Below the pieces are notes generated by a model. That model saw only the letters and a program-made list of their open reading frames with translations, made no database searches and had not been told where the DNA came from. A DNA stretch of 64,000 nt. It comes from Bin95 sp965220855 (lineage in GTDB: Bacteria; Pseudomonadota; Alphaproteobacteria; Bin95). The DNA lies in assembly GCA_965220855.1 (NCBI GenBank), contig CBDCQY010000001.1:496001-560000 (forward strand), written 5' to 3'. Of this stretch, positions 8,962 through 17,324 are shown one piece after another (within the stretch, counting starts at the first letter, position 1; each line of letters starts with the position of its first letter). Position numbers and translations under genes: made by a program.

Positions 8962-9118
8962 ACACGGCGTCGCGGTCCGCATCGACCGCCAGCCAGTCGA
9001 GCAGGCAGCGCAGCGCCTTGTCGCGACCGGGCAGCCGATAGTCCTTCGCCACATCGTCGAGCAGGGTGAGCATGTCGGGGTTGAGCTCCAGCTCGACCTT
9101 CACCTTGTCGCCGGCCAT
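8933..9118 (-). CDS. Small conserved protein, ribbon-helix-helix-like
   Basis: 61 residues. It starts with a short strand-like stretch (KVKVELELNPDMLTLLDD) followed by predicted helices and a C-terminal pair of cysteines around an Arg (IRCRRC). This layout suggests a ribbon-helix-helix fold, which usually binds DNA as a dimer. Small alphaproteobacterial proteins of this wording exist, but I know of no assigned function. The start has a strong GGAGGAGGG ribosome-binding site located just after the stop of the oxidase subunit IV gene, so both are probably on one message. Could instead be a metal-binding protein. Confidence 0.6.
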   Translation of the reverse strand: MAGDKVKVELELNPDMLTLLDDVAKDYRLPGRDKALRCLLDWLAVDADRDAVFKKIRCRRC

Positions 9119-9132
9119 CCGGCCCTCCTCCG

Positions 9133-9264
9133 CTACAGCAAAGCGAGGCCGAGCACCACGAGCAGCAGAATCACGCCCGCCGTGGACCAGCCGAGAAACC
9201 GGCAGAAACCGGACCAGATCTCTTGATGGCGGGCGTCTTCCGCCGCCGCGTTATAGTCCGCCAT
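9133..9264 (-). CDS. aa3-type cytochrome c oxidase subunit IV, short form
   Basis: A 43-residue gene. Translation begins MADYNAAAEDARHQEIWSGF, continues CRFLGWS, and ends in one hydrophobic helix rich in Leu/Val (AGVILLLVVLGLALL). This is the pattern of the tiny bacterial aa3 oxidase subunit IV: a polar N-terminus with H-x3-W-x2-F-x2-F, then a single membrane span. It packs on the edge of the oxidase in the inner membrane and has no catalytic residues. ATG 9264 is preceded by AAGGAG at a 9-base distance. No other oxidase subunit genes are in the window. Confidence 0.7.
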   Translation of the reverse strand: MADYNAAAEDARHQEIWSGFCRFLGWSTAGVILLLVVLGLALL

Positions 9265-9323
9265 GGACCGCCACTCCTTGACCTCGACGCGTCGAAATTA
9301 CCATAGCCGGCCGCTCCCGGCCC

Positions 9324-9947
9324 TCACTGCGACGGATTGACCGACGCATCGTCCGGGCGGGCGGGAACGACGCGCTCGCCCTCCACCCGGATGCGCCCTT
9401 CCGCGATCCAGCCGACGGCGAGCGGCAGCACGCGATGCTCGCGCGCCAGCACGCGCGCCGCCAGCGCCGCCTCGTCGTCGCCCGGCCGCACCGGCACCGC
9501 CGCCTGCAGGATAATCGGCCCGGCGTCCAGCTCGGCGCGCACGAAATGCACCGTGCAGCCGTGCCAGGCGACGCCGGCCGCCAGCGCCCGGCGATGGGTG
9601 TCCAGCCCCCGGAAGGCCGGCAGCAGCGAGGGGTGGATGTTGATCGCGCGGTCATGCCAGCGCGCGACGAAGCCCGGCCCCAGCACGCGCATGAAGCCGG
9701 CCAGCACGACAAGCTCCGCGCCCGCCGCCGCCAGCGCCTCGTGCAGCGCTTCCTCGAAGGCCGCCCGGTCGGCGAAATCGCCATGCGGCAGCGCCCGGAC
9801 GGGGACGCCGGCGGCAGCGGCCCGCGCCAGACCGGGCGCGCCCGCGACATTGGAAATCGCGACCGCCACCCGCCAGGAGGCCGCGCGGGCGTCGAGCAGC
9901 GCCTGGAGATTGCTGCCGCGCCCGGAGAGGAGCACGCCGACCTTCAT
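9324..9947 (-). CDS. purN: Phosphoribosylglycinamide formyltransferase
   Basis: 207 residues. Transfers a formyl group from 10-formyl-tetrahydrofolate to glycinamide ribonucleotide, third step of purine synthesis. Seen: VGVLLSGRGSNLQALLDA at the N-terminus (phosphate loop), the catalytic segment AINIHPSLLPAFRGLDTH with the conserved N-x-H-P-S-L-L-P, and HFVRAELDAGPIILQ with the conserved Asp. ATG overlaps the purM stop (ATGA), so purM-purN form one unit. Confidence 0.96.
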   Translation of the reverse strand: MKVGVLLSGRGSNLQALLDARAASWRVAVAISNVAGAPGLARAAAAGVPVRALPHGDFADRAAFEEALHEALAAAGAELVVLAGFMRVLGPGFVARWHDRAINIHPSLLPAFRGLDTHRRALAAGVAWHGCTVHFVRAELDAGPIILQAAVPVRPGDDEAALAARVLAREHRVLPLAVGWIAEGRIRVEGERVVPARPDDASVNPSQ

Positions 9948-10993
9948 CGCCGCCAGCCCGCAAGGCCCTCCAGGCGCACGCCCTCGCCCTCGACCGCCTC
10001 GCCGATGCGGAAGACGCGCTCGCCCGCCGCCTCGAAGCCGGCCGCCAGCGCCTCGGCGCGCTCCGGGCGCACGACCGCCATCATGCCGATGCCGCAATTG
10101 AAGACGCGCGCCAGCTCCTCCGGCTCGACCCGGCCCGCCAGCCAGGCGAAGACCGGCGGCAGCGGCCAGGCGGCGCAGTCGAGGCGCATCCCGAGGCCGG
10201 GGGCGAGCGCGCGCGGCGGATTGTCCAGCAGGCCGCCGCCGGTGATGTGCGCGAGCCCGTTGACGCCGCCCGAGCGCGCCGCCGCCAGCACGCTCGCGGC
10301 ATAGATGCGCGTCGGCGCCAGCAGCGCCGCGCCGAGCGGCGCTTGCGAGAAGGGCGCCGGGCCGGCGAGATCGAGGCCCTCCTCGTCCAGGATGCGGCGG
10401 AGCAGCGAGAAGCCGTTGGCGTGCAGCCCGTCCGAGGCGAGGCCGAGCACGACATCCCCCGGCCGCGCGCTCTCGCCGGTAATCGCCGCGCCGCGCTCGA
10501 CGGCTCCGACCGCGAAGCCCGCCAGGTCGTAGCGCCCGGCCGGATAGAAGCCCGGCATCTCCGCCGTCTCGCCGCCGATCAGCGCGCAGCCGGCGGCGCG
10601 GCAGCCCTCGGCCACGCCTTCGACCACTTCCGCGGCGGCGTCCGCATCCAGCCTGCCGGTCGCGAAATAGTCGAGGAAGAAGAGCGGCTCGGCCCCTTGC
10701 GCGACCAGATCGTTGACGCACATCGCCACCAGATCGACGCCGACGCCGCGATGGCGTCCAAGCGCCTGGGCGAGCGCGAGCTTGGTGCCGACCCCGTCGG
10801 TGGCGGCCACCAGCAGCGGGTCGCGGTAGCCGGCCGCGGCCAGGTCGAAGAAGCCGCCGAAGCCGCCGAGCCGCGCCGCCGCGCCCGGCCGCGCCGTGCT
10901 CGCGGCAGCCGGCGCGATGCGCCGCACCAGCGCCTCGCCTAGGTCGATATCGACGCCGGCCGCCCTGTAGGTCGGCCGCTCCGCGCTCGCCAT
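9944..10993 (-). CDS. purM: Phosphoribosylformylglycinamidine cyclo-ligase (AIR synthetase)
   Basis: 349 residues. ATP-dependent ring closure giving aminoimidazole ribonucleotide, fifth step of purine synthesis. Signatures: TYRAAGVDIDLGEALV, LVAATDGVGTKLALA, the MCVNDLVAQGAEPLFFLDY motif, LIGGETAEMPGFY, and HITGGGLLDNPPRAL. Start ATG 10993 has GGAGG seven bases upstream. The gene is divergent from the DUF2066 gene with only 27 bases between the two starts, so each promoter must lie inside or at the edge of the other gene's beginning. Confidence 0.96.
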   Translation of the reverse strand: MASAERPTYRAAGVDIDLGEALVRRIAPAAASTARPGAAARLGGFGGFFDLAAAGYRDPLLVAATDGVGTKLALAQALGRHRGVGVDLVAMCVNDLVAQGAEPLFFLDYFATGRLDADAAAEVVEGVAEGCRAAGCALIGGETAEMPGFYPAGRYDLAGFAVGAVERGAAITGESARPGDVVLGLASDGLHANGFSLLRRILDEEGLDLAGPAPFSQAPLGAALLAPTRIYAASVLAAARSGGVNGLAHITGGGLLDNPPRALAPGLGMRLDCAAWPLPPVFAWLAGRVEPEELARVFNCGIGMMAVVRPERAEALAAGFEAAGERVFRIGEAVEGEGVRLEGLAGWRR

Positions 10994-11020
10994 TCTGCCT
11001 CCGGAGGGGTATGGTCCATC

Positions 11021-12139
11021 ATGAACATATCCATCGGGCGAAGGCGCGCAATGCGAGTGTTGTCGATGCCGGTCGCGGCCTTGCTGCTGGCGGTTGCCGG
11101 CCCGCCGGCGCCGGCCGCCGGCGCCGATCTCTACGCGGTCGGCAGCATTTCCGTGGACCGGTCGGCGGAGTCGGCGGCCGCGGCCAAGGCCGCCGCCATG
11201 GCCGACGCCCGCGCCATCGCCATGCAGACCGTGCTGCGCCGGCTCACGCTCGAAGCCGACCATGCGCGCCTGCCGACCCCGGAGCCGGAGGCGCTGGAAG
11301 CCGCGATGCGCGCGGTGCAGGTGCTGGAGGAGCAGAGCTCGCGCGGGCGCTATCTGGCGCGCGTCTCGGTCGGCTTCCACTCGGAGCCGGTCCGCGCCCT
11401 GCTGCGCGCCGCCGGCATTCCCTTCTCCGAGGCGGTGAGCGAGCCGGTGGCCGTCTTCCCGGTCTATGAGTGGGGCCGGCTCAGGCTGCTGTTCGAGGAA
11501 GCCAGCCCCTGGCGCAACGCCTGGGCCGCCCTCCCGCCCGCCAACGACCCGGTGCCGCTGTTCCTGCCCGCCATCCGCCCCGACGACCCGACGGCGCCGA
11601 CGCCGGCCGAGGCCGAAGCGGGCGACGCCGACCGCCTGCTCGCCATCGCAGGCCGGATGGGCGCGCGGCGAGCGCTGGTCGCCCACGCCGTCTATCGCCG
11701 CGCAGCGGCGGGTCCGGCGCTCGACATCCGGCTGCGGCGCTTCGGGCCGGGCGCGCCCGCCGCGACCGATAGCTTCGGCGTCGAGGCCCGCGCCGGCGAG
11801 ACGCTGGAGGCGCTCGGCGCGCGCGCCGCGCTGCTGGCGGCGGCCCGCGTGCAGGAGAGCTGGAAGCGCGCCAATCTGGTCGCGGTCGGCAGTCCGCCGG
11901 AGCCGTTCGAGGCCGAGGCGGCGCTCGACGGCCTGACGGGTCTGCTGGCGCTCGGCCGCGCGCTCCGGGCCGCCGGCGGCGTCGAGGCCGTGCGGCTGGT
12001 CGAGCTGCGGCGGAGCCGGGCGGTGTTCCGCTTCCGCTTCGCCGGCGGCGCGGAGCGCCTCGCGGGCGCGCTCCGGCGCCAGGGCGTCGGCCTCGAACGC
12101 GCGGGCGGCGGCTGGGCGCTCGGCCTGCTGGGCCGCTGA
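11021..12139 (+). CDS. DUF2066 family exported protein
   Basis: 372 residues with a signal peptide (MRVLSMPVAALLLAVAG, cleavage near PAAGA-DL). The mature part starts YAVGSISVDRSAESAAAAK, the usual entry of DUF2066, whose function is not established. In many alphaproteobacteria it heads the same block as here: DUF2066, CDP-alcohol phosphatidyltransferase, AI-2E type permease, hdaA. An inner ATG at 11051 (after GAAGG) gives a more compact signal peptide and may be the real start. Role inferred only as envelope-related. Confidence 0.8.
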   Translation: MNISIGRRRAMRVLSMPVAALLLAVAGPPAPAAGADLYAVGSISVDRSAESAAAAKAAAMADARAIAMQTVLRRLTLEADHARLPTPEPEALEAAMRAVQVLEEQSSRGRYLARVSVGFHSEPVRALLRAAGIPFSEAVSEPVAVFPVYEWGRLRLLFEEASPWRNAWAALPPANDPVPLFLPAIRPDDPTAPTPAEAEAGDADRLLAIAGRMGARRALVAHAVYRRAAAGPALDIRLRRFGPGAPAATDSFGVEARAGETLEALGARAALLAAARVQESWKRANLVAVGSPPEPFEAEAALDGLTGLLALGRALRAAGGVEAVRLVELRRSRAVFRFRFAGGAERLAGALRRQGVGLERAGGGWALGLLGR

Positions 12140-12161
12140 CCGGCGAGGCGCGGCGGAGCCG

Positions 12162-12713
12162 ATGACGCTGCCGAACGCGATCACTCTCGCCCGGCTGCTG
12201 GCCGTTCCGGGCGTCGTCTGGCTGGCGATGCGCGGCTGGTATGAGGCCGCGCTCTGGCTGTTCCTGCTCGCCGGCCTCTCGGACGCGCTGGACGGCTGGC
12301 TGGCCCGCCGGCTGGACCGGGTGTCGCGCCTCGGCAGCCTGCTCGACCCCATCGCCGACAAGGCGCTGCTGGTGTCGGTGTTCGTCACGCTCGGCGCGCA
12401 GGAAGTGCTGCCCGCCTGGCTGGTGATCCTGGTGGTGTTCCGCGATGCGCTGATCGTCTCCGGCTGGCTGCTGCGCCAGATGCTCGCGCCGCCGGCCCAG
12501 ACCGTCCGGCCGCACTGGACCAGCAAGCTCAACACCGTGGCGCAGCTGCTGCTGGCGGGCGGCGTGCTGGCCATGCTGGCCTGGGAGCTCTCCCTGCCGA
12601 CGGTCGAGGACGTCGCCCACGGCGTCGTCGCGCTCACCACCATCGTCTCGGGCGGCGTCTATGTGGCGGCGTGGATGCGCGGCATGATGCGCCTGGAAGG
12701 CGAGGCGCCGTGA
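12162..12713 (+). CDS. CDP-alcohol phosphatidyltransferase (PgsA-like)
   Basis: 183 residues, several membrane helices. The catalytic motif D-G-x2-A-R-x8-G-x3-D-x3-D is complete in DGWLARRLDRVSRLGSLLDP followed by IADK. The family swaps the CMP of CDP-diacylglycerol for an alcohol; closest in wording are glycerol-phosphate transferases (PgsA), but a second main PgsA usually exists elsewhere, so the alcohol is not certain. Its stop overlaps the GTG of the permease gene (GTGA). Confidence 0.85.
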   Translation: MTLPNAITLARLLAVPGVVWLAMRGWYEAALWLFLLAGLSDALDGWLARRLDRVSRLGSLLDPIADKALLVSVFVTLGAQEVLPAWLVILVVFRDALIVSGWLLRQMLAPPAQTVRPHWTSKLNTVAQLLLAGGVLAMLAWELSLPTVEDVAHGVVALTTIVSGGVYVAAWMRGMMRLEGEAP

Positions 12714-13774
12714 CGCCCGCCGTCCAGGCGCGGGTGTGGCTCGGCGTCGCCGCCGGCGCGGCGCTCTTCCTGCTGCTGTTCCAGGACATCCTGCTGCCCT
12801 TCCTCGCCGGTTTCGCCATCGCCTATTTCCTCGATCCGCTGGTGGACCGGCTGGAGCGGCTGGGCGTCGGGCGCGCCGCCGGCGCGGTGCTGGCGCTGGC
12901 CGGCTTCGCGATCGCCGGCCTCGGCCTGCTGCTGCTGCTGGCTCCGGTGGTGAGCGCCCAGCTGGGCGGCCTCGTCGCCAGCCTGCCGGGCTATGTCGAG
13001 GGGCTGGAGCGCCTCGCCGGCCGCGTCATGGCGCGCCTGGAGGCCGAGGTCTCGCCGGAGGAGATGGCCGGCATCCGCCGCGCGCTCACCGCCCATGTCG
13101 GCGCGGTGGCGGGCTGGGTCGGCCAGGCGGCCGGCCGGGTGCTCGGCAGCGGGCTGGCGCTGGTCAACCTGCTCGGCCTGCTGGTGGTCACGCCGGTGGT
13201 GGCCTTCTATCTGCTGCGCGACTGGGACCGCATCACCGCCGCCATCGACGATCTGCTGCCGCGCCGGAGCGCGCCCACGATCCGCGCCCAGGCGGCGCGC
13301 ATCGACGCCACGCTCGCCGGCTTCGTGCGCGGCCAGGCGGGGGTCTGCCTCATTCTCGGCCTCGGCTACGGCGCGGCGCTGATGCTGGCGGGGCTGGAGT
13401 TCGGCTTCATCGTCGGCGTGTTCGCCGGGCTGGTCTCCTTCATCCCCTATGTCGGCAGCGTGCTGGGCGGGCTGATCTCCATCGGGCTGGCGCTCGACCA
13501 GTTCGACGCGCTCTGGCGGGTGGCGGTCGTGGCGGCGATCTTCGTCGCCGGGCAGGCGGTCGAGGGCAACTATCTCACCCCGAAGCTGGTCGGCGACCGG
13601 GTGGGGCTGCATCCGGTCTGGGTGATCTTCGCGCTGTTCGCCGGCGGCTCGCTGCTGGGCTTCGTCGGCATGCTGGTCGCGCTGCCGGCGGCCGCGGTCA
13701 TCGGCGTGATGACGCGCTTCGCCATCGAGCGCTATCGCGGGAGCCGGCTCTATGCCGCCGACGACGAGCCGTAG
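12710..13774 (+). CDS. AI-2E family transporter / PerM-like permease
   Basis: 354 residues from GTG 12710, coupled to the preceding stop. About eight membrane helices. Family landmarks: DILLPFLAGFAIAYFLDPLV near the start, TPVVAFYLLRDWDRI in the middle, and the C-terminal VGDRVGLHPVWVIFALFAGG. The family is named for AI-2 export by TqsA, but most members, including the PerM branch next to hdaA, have no proven substrate. The last 23 bases overlap hdaA. Confidence 0.88.
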   Translation: MTPAVQARVWLGVAAGAALFLLLFQDILLPFLAGFAIAYFLDPLVDRLERLGVGRAAGAVLALAGFAIAGLGLLLLLAPVVSAQLGGLVASLPGYVEGLERLAGRVMARLEAEVSPEEMAGIRRALTAHVGAVAGWVGQAAGRVLGSGLALVNLLGLLVVTPVVAFYLLRDWDRITAAIDDLLPRRSAPTIRAQAARIDATLAGFVRGQAGVCLILGLGYGAALMLAGLEFGFIVGVFAGLVSFIPYVGSVLGGLISIGLALDQFDALWRVAVVAAIFVAGQAVEGNYLTPKLVGDRVGLHPVWVIFALFAGGSLLGFVGMLVALPAAAVIGVMTRFAIERYRGSRLYAADDEP

Positions 13775-14471
13775 CCGGCAGCTGGTGCTGCATCTCGGCC
13801 ACCGCACGGCGATGGGGGCCGAGGACTTCCTGGTCGCCGACAGCAACGCCGAGGCGGTGGCCTGGATCGACCGCTGGCCGGACTGGCCGGCGCTCGCGCT
13901 CTGGGGGCCGCCCGGCTCCGGCAAGACGCATCTGGCGCGCGTCTGGCAGCAGCGCAGCGGCGCCATGCTGGCCTCGCCCGAGGCGCTGGCCGGGGCCAAT
14001 CCGGTCAATCTGCTCGGCGGCCGGCCGCATCTGGCGGTCGATGGCGCCGACCGGGTGACGGACGAACTGGCGCTGCTGCATCTCTACAATCTGCTGACCG
14101 GGCGCGGCGGCTCGCTGCTGCTGACCGGCGCGCTGCCGCCGGCGCGCTGGAGCCTCGGCCTGCCGGACCTCGCCTCGCGGCTCGCGGCCGCGCCGGCCGT
14201 CGCCATCCGCCCCCCGGACGACCGGCTGCTGGAGGCGGTGCTCGCCAAGCAGTTCGCCGACCGGCAGCTGGAGGTCGGCCAGGATGTGCTGGACCTGCTG
14301 CTGCGGCGCATCGAGCGCAGTTTCGCCGCCGCGCGCCATGCGGTAGATATTCTGGACCGGGCCGCGCTCGCCGGCGGGCGGCGGGTCGCCGTCGGCCTGG
14401 TGCGCGAACTGATCGCCGAAGGGGCGTTCGAGAGAGGGGGAGAGCGGCATGGATCTGGGGATAGCCGGTAG
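13752..14471 (+). CDS. hdaA: HdaA, DnaA regulatory inactivator homologue
   Basis: 239 residues: an AAA+ domain like DnaA domain III but without the DNA-binding domain IV. Walker A is LWGPPGSGKTHLARVW; Walker B is weak (HLAVDGADRV); the helical lid contains DVLDLLLRRIERSF. In Caulobacter HdaA, with the beta clamp, stimulates ATP hydrolysis by DnaA and so limits initiation. The N-terminal RQLVLHLGHR is the expected place of the clamp-binding sequence. Presence on the same window as the origin is a natural functional link, though the gene sits about 19 kb from it. Confidence 0.9.
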   Translation: MPPTTSRSRQLVLHLGHRTAMGAEDFLVADSNAEAVAWIDRWPDWPALALWGPPGSGKTHLARVWQQRSGAMLASPEALAGANPVNLLGGRPHLAVDGADRVTDELALLHLYNLLTGRGGSLLLTGALPPARWSLGLPDLASRLAAAPAVAIRPPDDRLLEAVLAKQFADRQLEVGQDVLDLLLRRIERSFAAARHAVDILDRAALAGGRRVAVGLVRELIAEGAFERGGERHGSGDSR

Positions 14472-15228
14472 GCGGGCCATCGTCGGCGCTGCCAGCAAGG
14501 GGTTGGGCAAGGGCTGCGCCATGGCGCTCGCCGAGGAGGGCGTGGAGCTGATCGTCAACGCCCGCACCGCCGACGAGCTGGAGGCGACGGCCGCCGAGAT
14601 TCGCGCCGCGACCGGCGTGGCGGTGACGGCCGTCGCCGGCGACATCACCCGCCCGGAGACGCGCCGGGCGCTGCTGGACGCCTGCCCGGAGCCGGACATC
14701 CTGGTGACCAACGCCGGCGGGCCGCCGCCCGGCAATTTCCGCACCGACACGCGCGAGCGCTGGCTGGCGGCGCTCGAGGCGCAGCTGCTCGGCCATGCCG
14801 AGATGATTACCGCCGTGGTCGATGGCATGGCGGAGCGCGGCTTCGGGCGTATCGTCAACATCACCTCGCAATCGACCAAGATGCCGGTGCCCAATCTCGG
14901 CCTCTCGACCGCCGCGCGCCTGGCCTTGCAGGGCTTCTGCAACACCATCTGCCGCGAGGTGGTCGCCCGCAATGTGGTCATCAACAATCTGCTGCCGGGG
15001 CCGTTCGACACCGACCGGCTGCGCGGCGGCATCGCCCACGCCGCCCGGCAGGCCGGCATCGACGAGGCGGCGGCGCGCGAGCGGCGCCTGGCGCACACGC
15101 CGGCCGGACGCTTCGGCACGGCCGAGGAGTTCGGCAAGGTCTGCGCCTTCCTGTGCAGCGAGCATGTCGGCTTCATCACCGCCAACAGCGTGCTGATGGA
15201 TGGCGGCCAGTATCCGGGAACCTTCTGA
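14449..15228 (+). CDS. Atypical short-chain dehydrogenase/reductase
   Basis: 259 residues with a Rossmann fold: GRRAIVGAASKGLGKGCAMA (cofactor loop), VTNAGGPPPG, and NITSQSTKMPVPNLGLSTAA. The classical catalytic Y-x3-K is missing; the aligned positions read S-T-A-A-R. A subgroup of SDRs sharing the NAGGPPPG loop and this substitution is widespread in proteobacteria, often labelled 3-oxoacyl-ACP reductase without proof. Its start overlaps hdaA by 23 bases and the stop is 3 bases before the cupin gene, so it may be read with both. Confidence 0.8.
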   Translation: MDLGIAGRRAIVGAASKGLGKGCAMALAEEGVELIVNARTADELEATAAEIRAATGVAVTAVAGDITRPETRRALLDACPEPDILVTNAGGPPPGNFRTDTRERWLAALEAQLLGHAEMITAVVDGMAERGFGRIVNITSQSTKMPVPNLGLSTAARLALQGFCNTICREVVARNVVINNLLPGPFDTDRLRGGIAHAARQAGIDEAAARERRLAHTPAGRFGTAEEFGKVCAFLCSEHVGFITANSVLMDGGQYPGTF

Positions 15229-15231
15229 GCC

Positions 15232-15837
15232 ATGCTGAGGGCCGCCGATCTCCAGCATTTCCTGGCGACGCTCGGGCGCGCGGTCCAGGCCGCCGCGCCG
15301 CCGGACGGGCCGGAAGCCCGGCTCGCCGGCAAGCTGTTCCCGGCGCTGGAGACGCCCGGCCGCCCGCCGGCGGAGCCGCGCGCCAGCCGTCCGGGGCCGG
15401 CGGCCGCGCTCGACGCCGCCTTCGCGCTGGCGACGCGGGGGCCGGAGCCGGTGCAGCAGGTGGCGGGCGCGCTCCGCGCCCTCGACCGCCGGCTGGCCTG
15501 GGGGCCGCGCCTCGGCGGCGAGGCGGACGATCCGGCCTTCCGCGAGGCGCACGCCAACGCCGTGATCGCCGGCGAGGGCGGGCTGGAGCGGCGCGAGGAT
15601 GTGCGCATCGGGGTGAGCCTGGTCTGCCCCGAGACCGACTATGTGAAGCACCGCCACCCGCCGGAAGAGCTCTATTTCGTGCTGACGCCGGGCGACTGGT
15701 GGCGGGAGGACCTGGGCTGGCGGGCGCGCCCGGCCGGCGGGCTGGTCCACAACCCGCCCGACGCCTGGCACGCCATGCGCGCCGGGAAGACGCCGCTGCT
15801 CGCCGTCTGGTGCCTCTGGACGGCGGGACTGGCCTGA
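15232..15837 (+). CDS. Cupin protein of the DMSP-lyase family (DddQ/DddW-like), putative
   Basis: 201 residues; helical N-terminal half, cupin C-terminal half. Metal-site motif one: YVKHRHPPEELYFVL (H-x-H, E, Y); motif two: GGLVHNPPDAWHAMR, then LLAVWCLW. The tyrosine after E-E-L matches the catalytic Tyr of DddQ-type lyases that split dimethylsulphoniopropionate to dimethyl sulphide and acrylate. Many genomic members in non-marine bacteria have no proven DMSP activity, so an unknown small-molecule lyase or isomerase is an alternative. It lies between an SDR and an M81 peptidase on the same strand. Confidence 0.65.
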   Translation: MLRAADLQHFLATLGRAVQAAAPPDGPEARLAGKLFPALETPGRPPAEPRASRPGPAAALDAAFALATRGPEPVQQVAGALRALDRRLAWGPRLGGEADDPAFREAHANAVIAGEGGLERREDVRIGVSLVCPETDYVKHRHPPEELYFVLTPGDWWREDLGWRARPAGGLVHNPPDAWHAMRAGKTPLLAVWCLWTAGLA

Positions 15838-15854
15838 GCGCCCGGAGGGGCCGG

Positions 15855-17324
15855 ATGCGCATCGCCATCGGCGGCTTTCACCACGAGACCAACAGCTTCG
15901 CGCCGACCAGGGCGAGCTTCGCCATGTTCGAGCGCGCCGACAGCTGGCCCGCGCTCTGCCGGGGCGAGGCGCTGCTGCCCTCGGTGGCCGGCGTCAATCT
16001 GCCGATCGCCGGCTTCGCGGCGGCGGCGCGCCGGGCGGGACACGAGTTCGCGCCGCTGGTCTGGGCCAACGCCAGCCCCTCGGCGGAAGTCGAGCAGGAC
16101 GCCTATGAGCGCATCGCCGGCATGACGGTCGAGGCGCTGGAGCGCGCGGGCGCGGTGGATGCGGTCTATCTCGACCTGCATGGCGCCATGGTGGCCGAGC
16201 ATCTGGAGGATGGCGAGGGCGAGCTGTTGCGCCGGGTGCGCGCTGTCGTCGGACCCGACATTCCGGTCGTCGCGAGCCTCGACCTGCACGCCAATGTCTC
16301 GCCGCTGATGGCGAGCATGGCGGACGCGTTGGTCGTGTTCCGCACCTATCCGCATGTCGATATGGCCGAGACCGGGGCGCGCGCCGCCGGGCTGCTGGAG
16401 CGCGTGGCGGAGGGCGCGGCGCTGGCGCTCCGCCAGATCCCCTTCCTGATCCCGCTCACCTCGCAATGCACGCTGAGCGAGCCGGCCCGGAGCCTCTACG
16501 CCGGCCTTGCGGCGCGCGAGCGGGGGCCGGTGCTCTCGGTCTCGCTCGCGGCCGGCTTCCCGCTCGCCGACACGCCGGATTGCGGGCCGGCCGCGCTCGC
16601 GCTCGCCCGCGACCGGGAAAGCGCCGAGGCGGCGGCCGAAGCGCTGGCGGCGGCGGTCGAGGCGGCGCGGGCGGAGTTCGCCGGGCGGCTCTGGACGCCC
16701 GAGGAGGCGGTCGCGGAAGCGGACCGGGCGGCCAGGCCCGGCCGGCCGGCGGTGATCGCCGACAGCTGCGACAATCCGGGCGGCGGCGGCAATGGCGACA
16801 CCACGGGCCTGTTGCGCGCGCTCGCCGCCGCCCGCCCCAAGGGCGCGGTGCTCGGCCTGCTGATCGACCCCGAGGCGGCCGCCGCGGCCCATGCGGCCGG
16901 CGAGGGCGCACGCCTCACGCTCGCGCTCGGCGGGCGCTCCGGCGTGGCGGGCGACGCGCCCTTCGAGACCCCGGCTGAAGTGCTGCGGCTCGGCGACGGC
17001 GCCTTCGCCTGCGCCGGACCGGTCTATGGCGGGGCCGACATGCGCCTTGGGCCGATGGCCTTGCTCGGGCTGCCCGGCGGGGTCCGGGTCGCAGTGGCCA
17101 GCCGCAAGGTACAGGCGGCGGACCGGGCGATGTTCCGCCATCTGGGCGTCGAGCCGGCCGACTGCCGCATCCTGGCGCTCAAGAGCTCGGTGCATTTCCG
17201 GGCGGATTTCGGCCCGCCGCTGGCCAGCCGCGTGCTGGTGGCGGTCGCGCCGGGTCCGGTGGCGGCCGATCCGGGCGAACTCGCCTTCCGTCGGCTTCGC
17301 CCGGGCGTCGCGCTCAGGCCCTGA
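15855..17324 (+). CDS. M81 family metallopeptidase (MlrC-like)
   Basis: 489 residues. Begins RIAIGGFHHETNSFAPTRAS, the family hallmark. Central VYLDLHGAMVAEHLEDGEGE and VASLDLHANVSPLMA carry the zinc-ligand type D-x-H and H residues; DNPGGGGNGDTTGLLRAL is the C-terminal domain signature. MlrC of Sphingomonas finishes the breakdown of linear microcystin, but the family is broad and the natural substrate here is not known. Start ATG 15855 follows GGAGGGGCC. The 3' end overlaps the convergent rhomboid gene by 11 bases. Confidence 0.9.
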   Translation: MRIAIGGFHHETNSFAPTRASFAMFERADSWPALCRGEALLPSVAGVNLPIAGFAAAARRAGHEFAPLVWANASPSAEVEQDAYERIAGMTVEALERAGAVDAVYLDLHGAMVAEHLEDGEGELLRRVRAVVGPDIPVVASLDLHANVSPLMASMADALVVFRTYPHVDMAETGARAAGLLERVAEGAALALRQIPFLIPLTSQCTLSEPARSLYAGLAARERGPVLSVSLAAGFPLADTPDCGPAALALARDRESAEAAAEALAAAVEAARAEFAGRLWTPEEAVAEADRAARPGRPAVIADSCDNPGGGGNGDTTGLLRALAAARPKGAVLGLLIDPEAAAAAHAAGEGARLTLALGGRSGVAGDAPFETPAEVLRLGDGAFACAGPVYGGADMRLGPMALLGLPGGVRVAVASRKVQAADRAMFRHLGVEPADCRILALKSSVHFRADFGPPLASRVLVAVAPGPVAADPGELAFRRLRPGVALRP

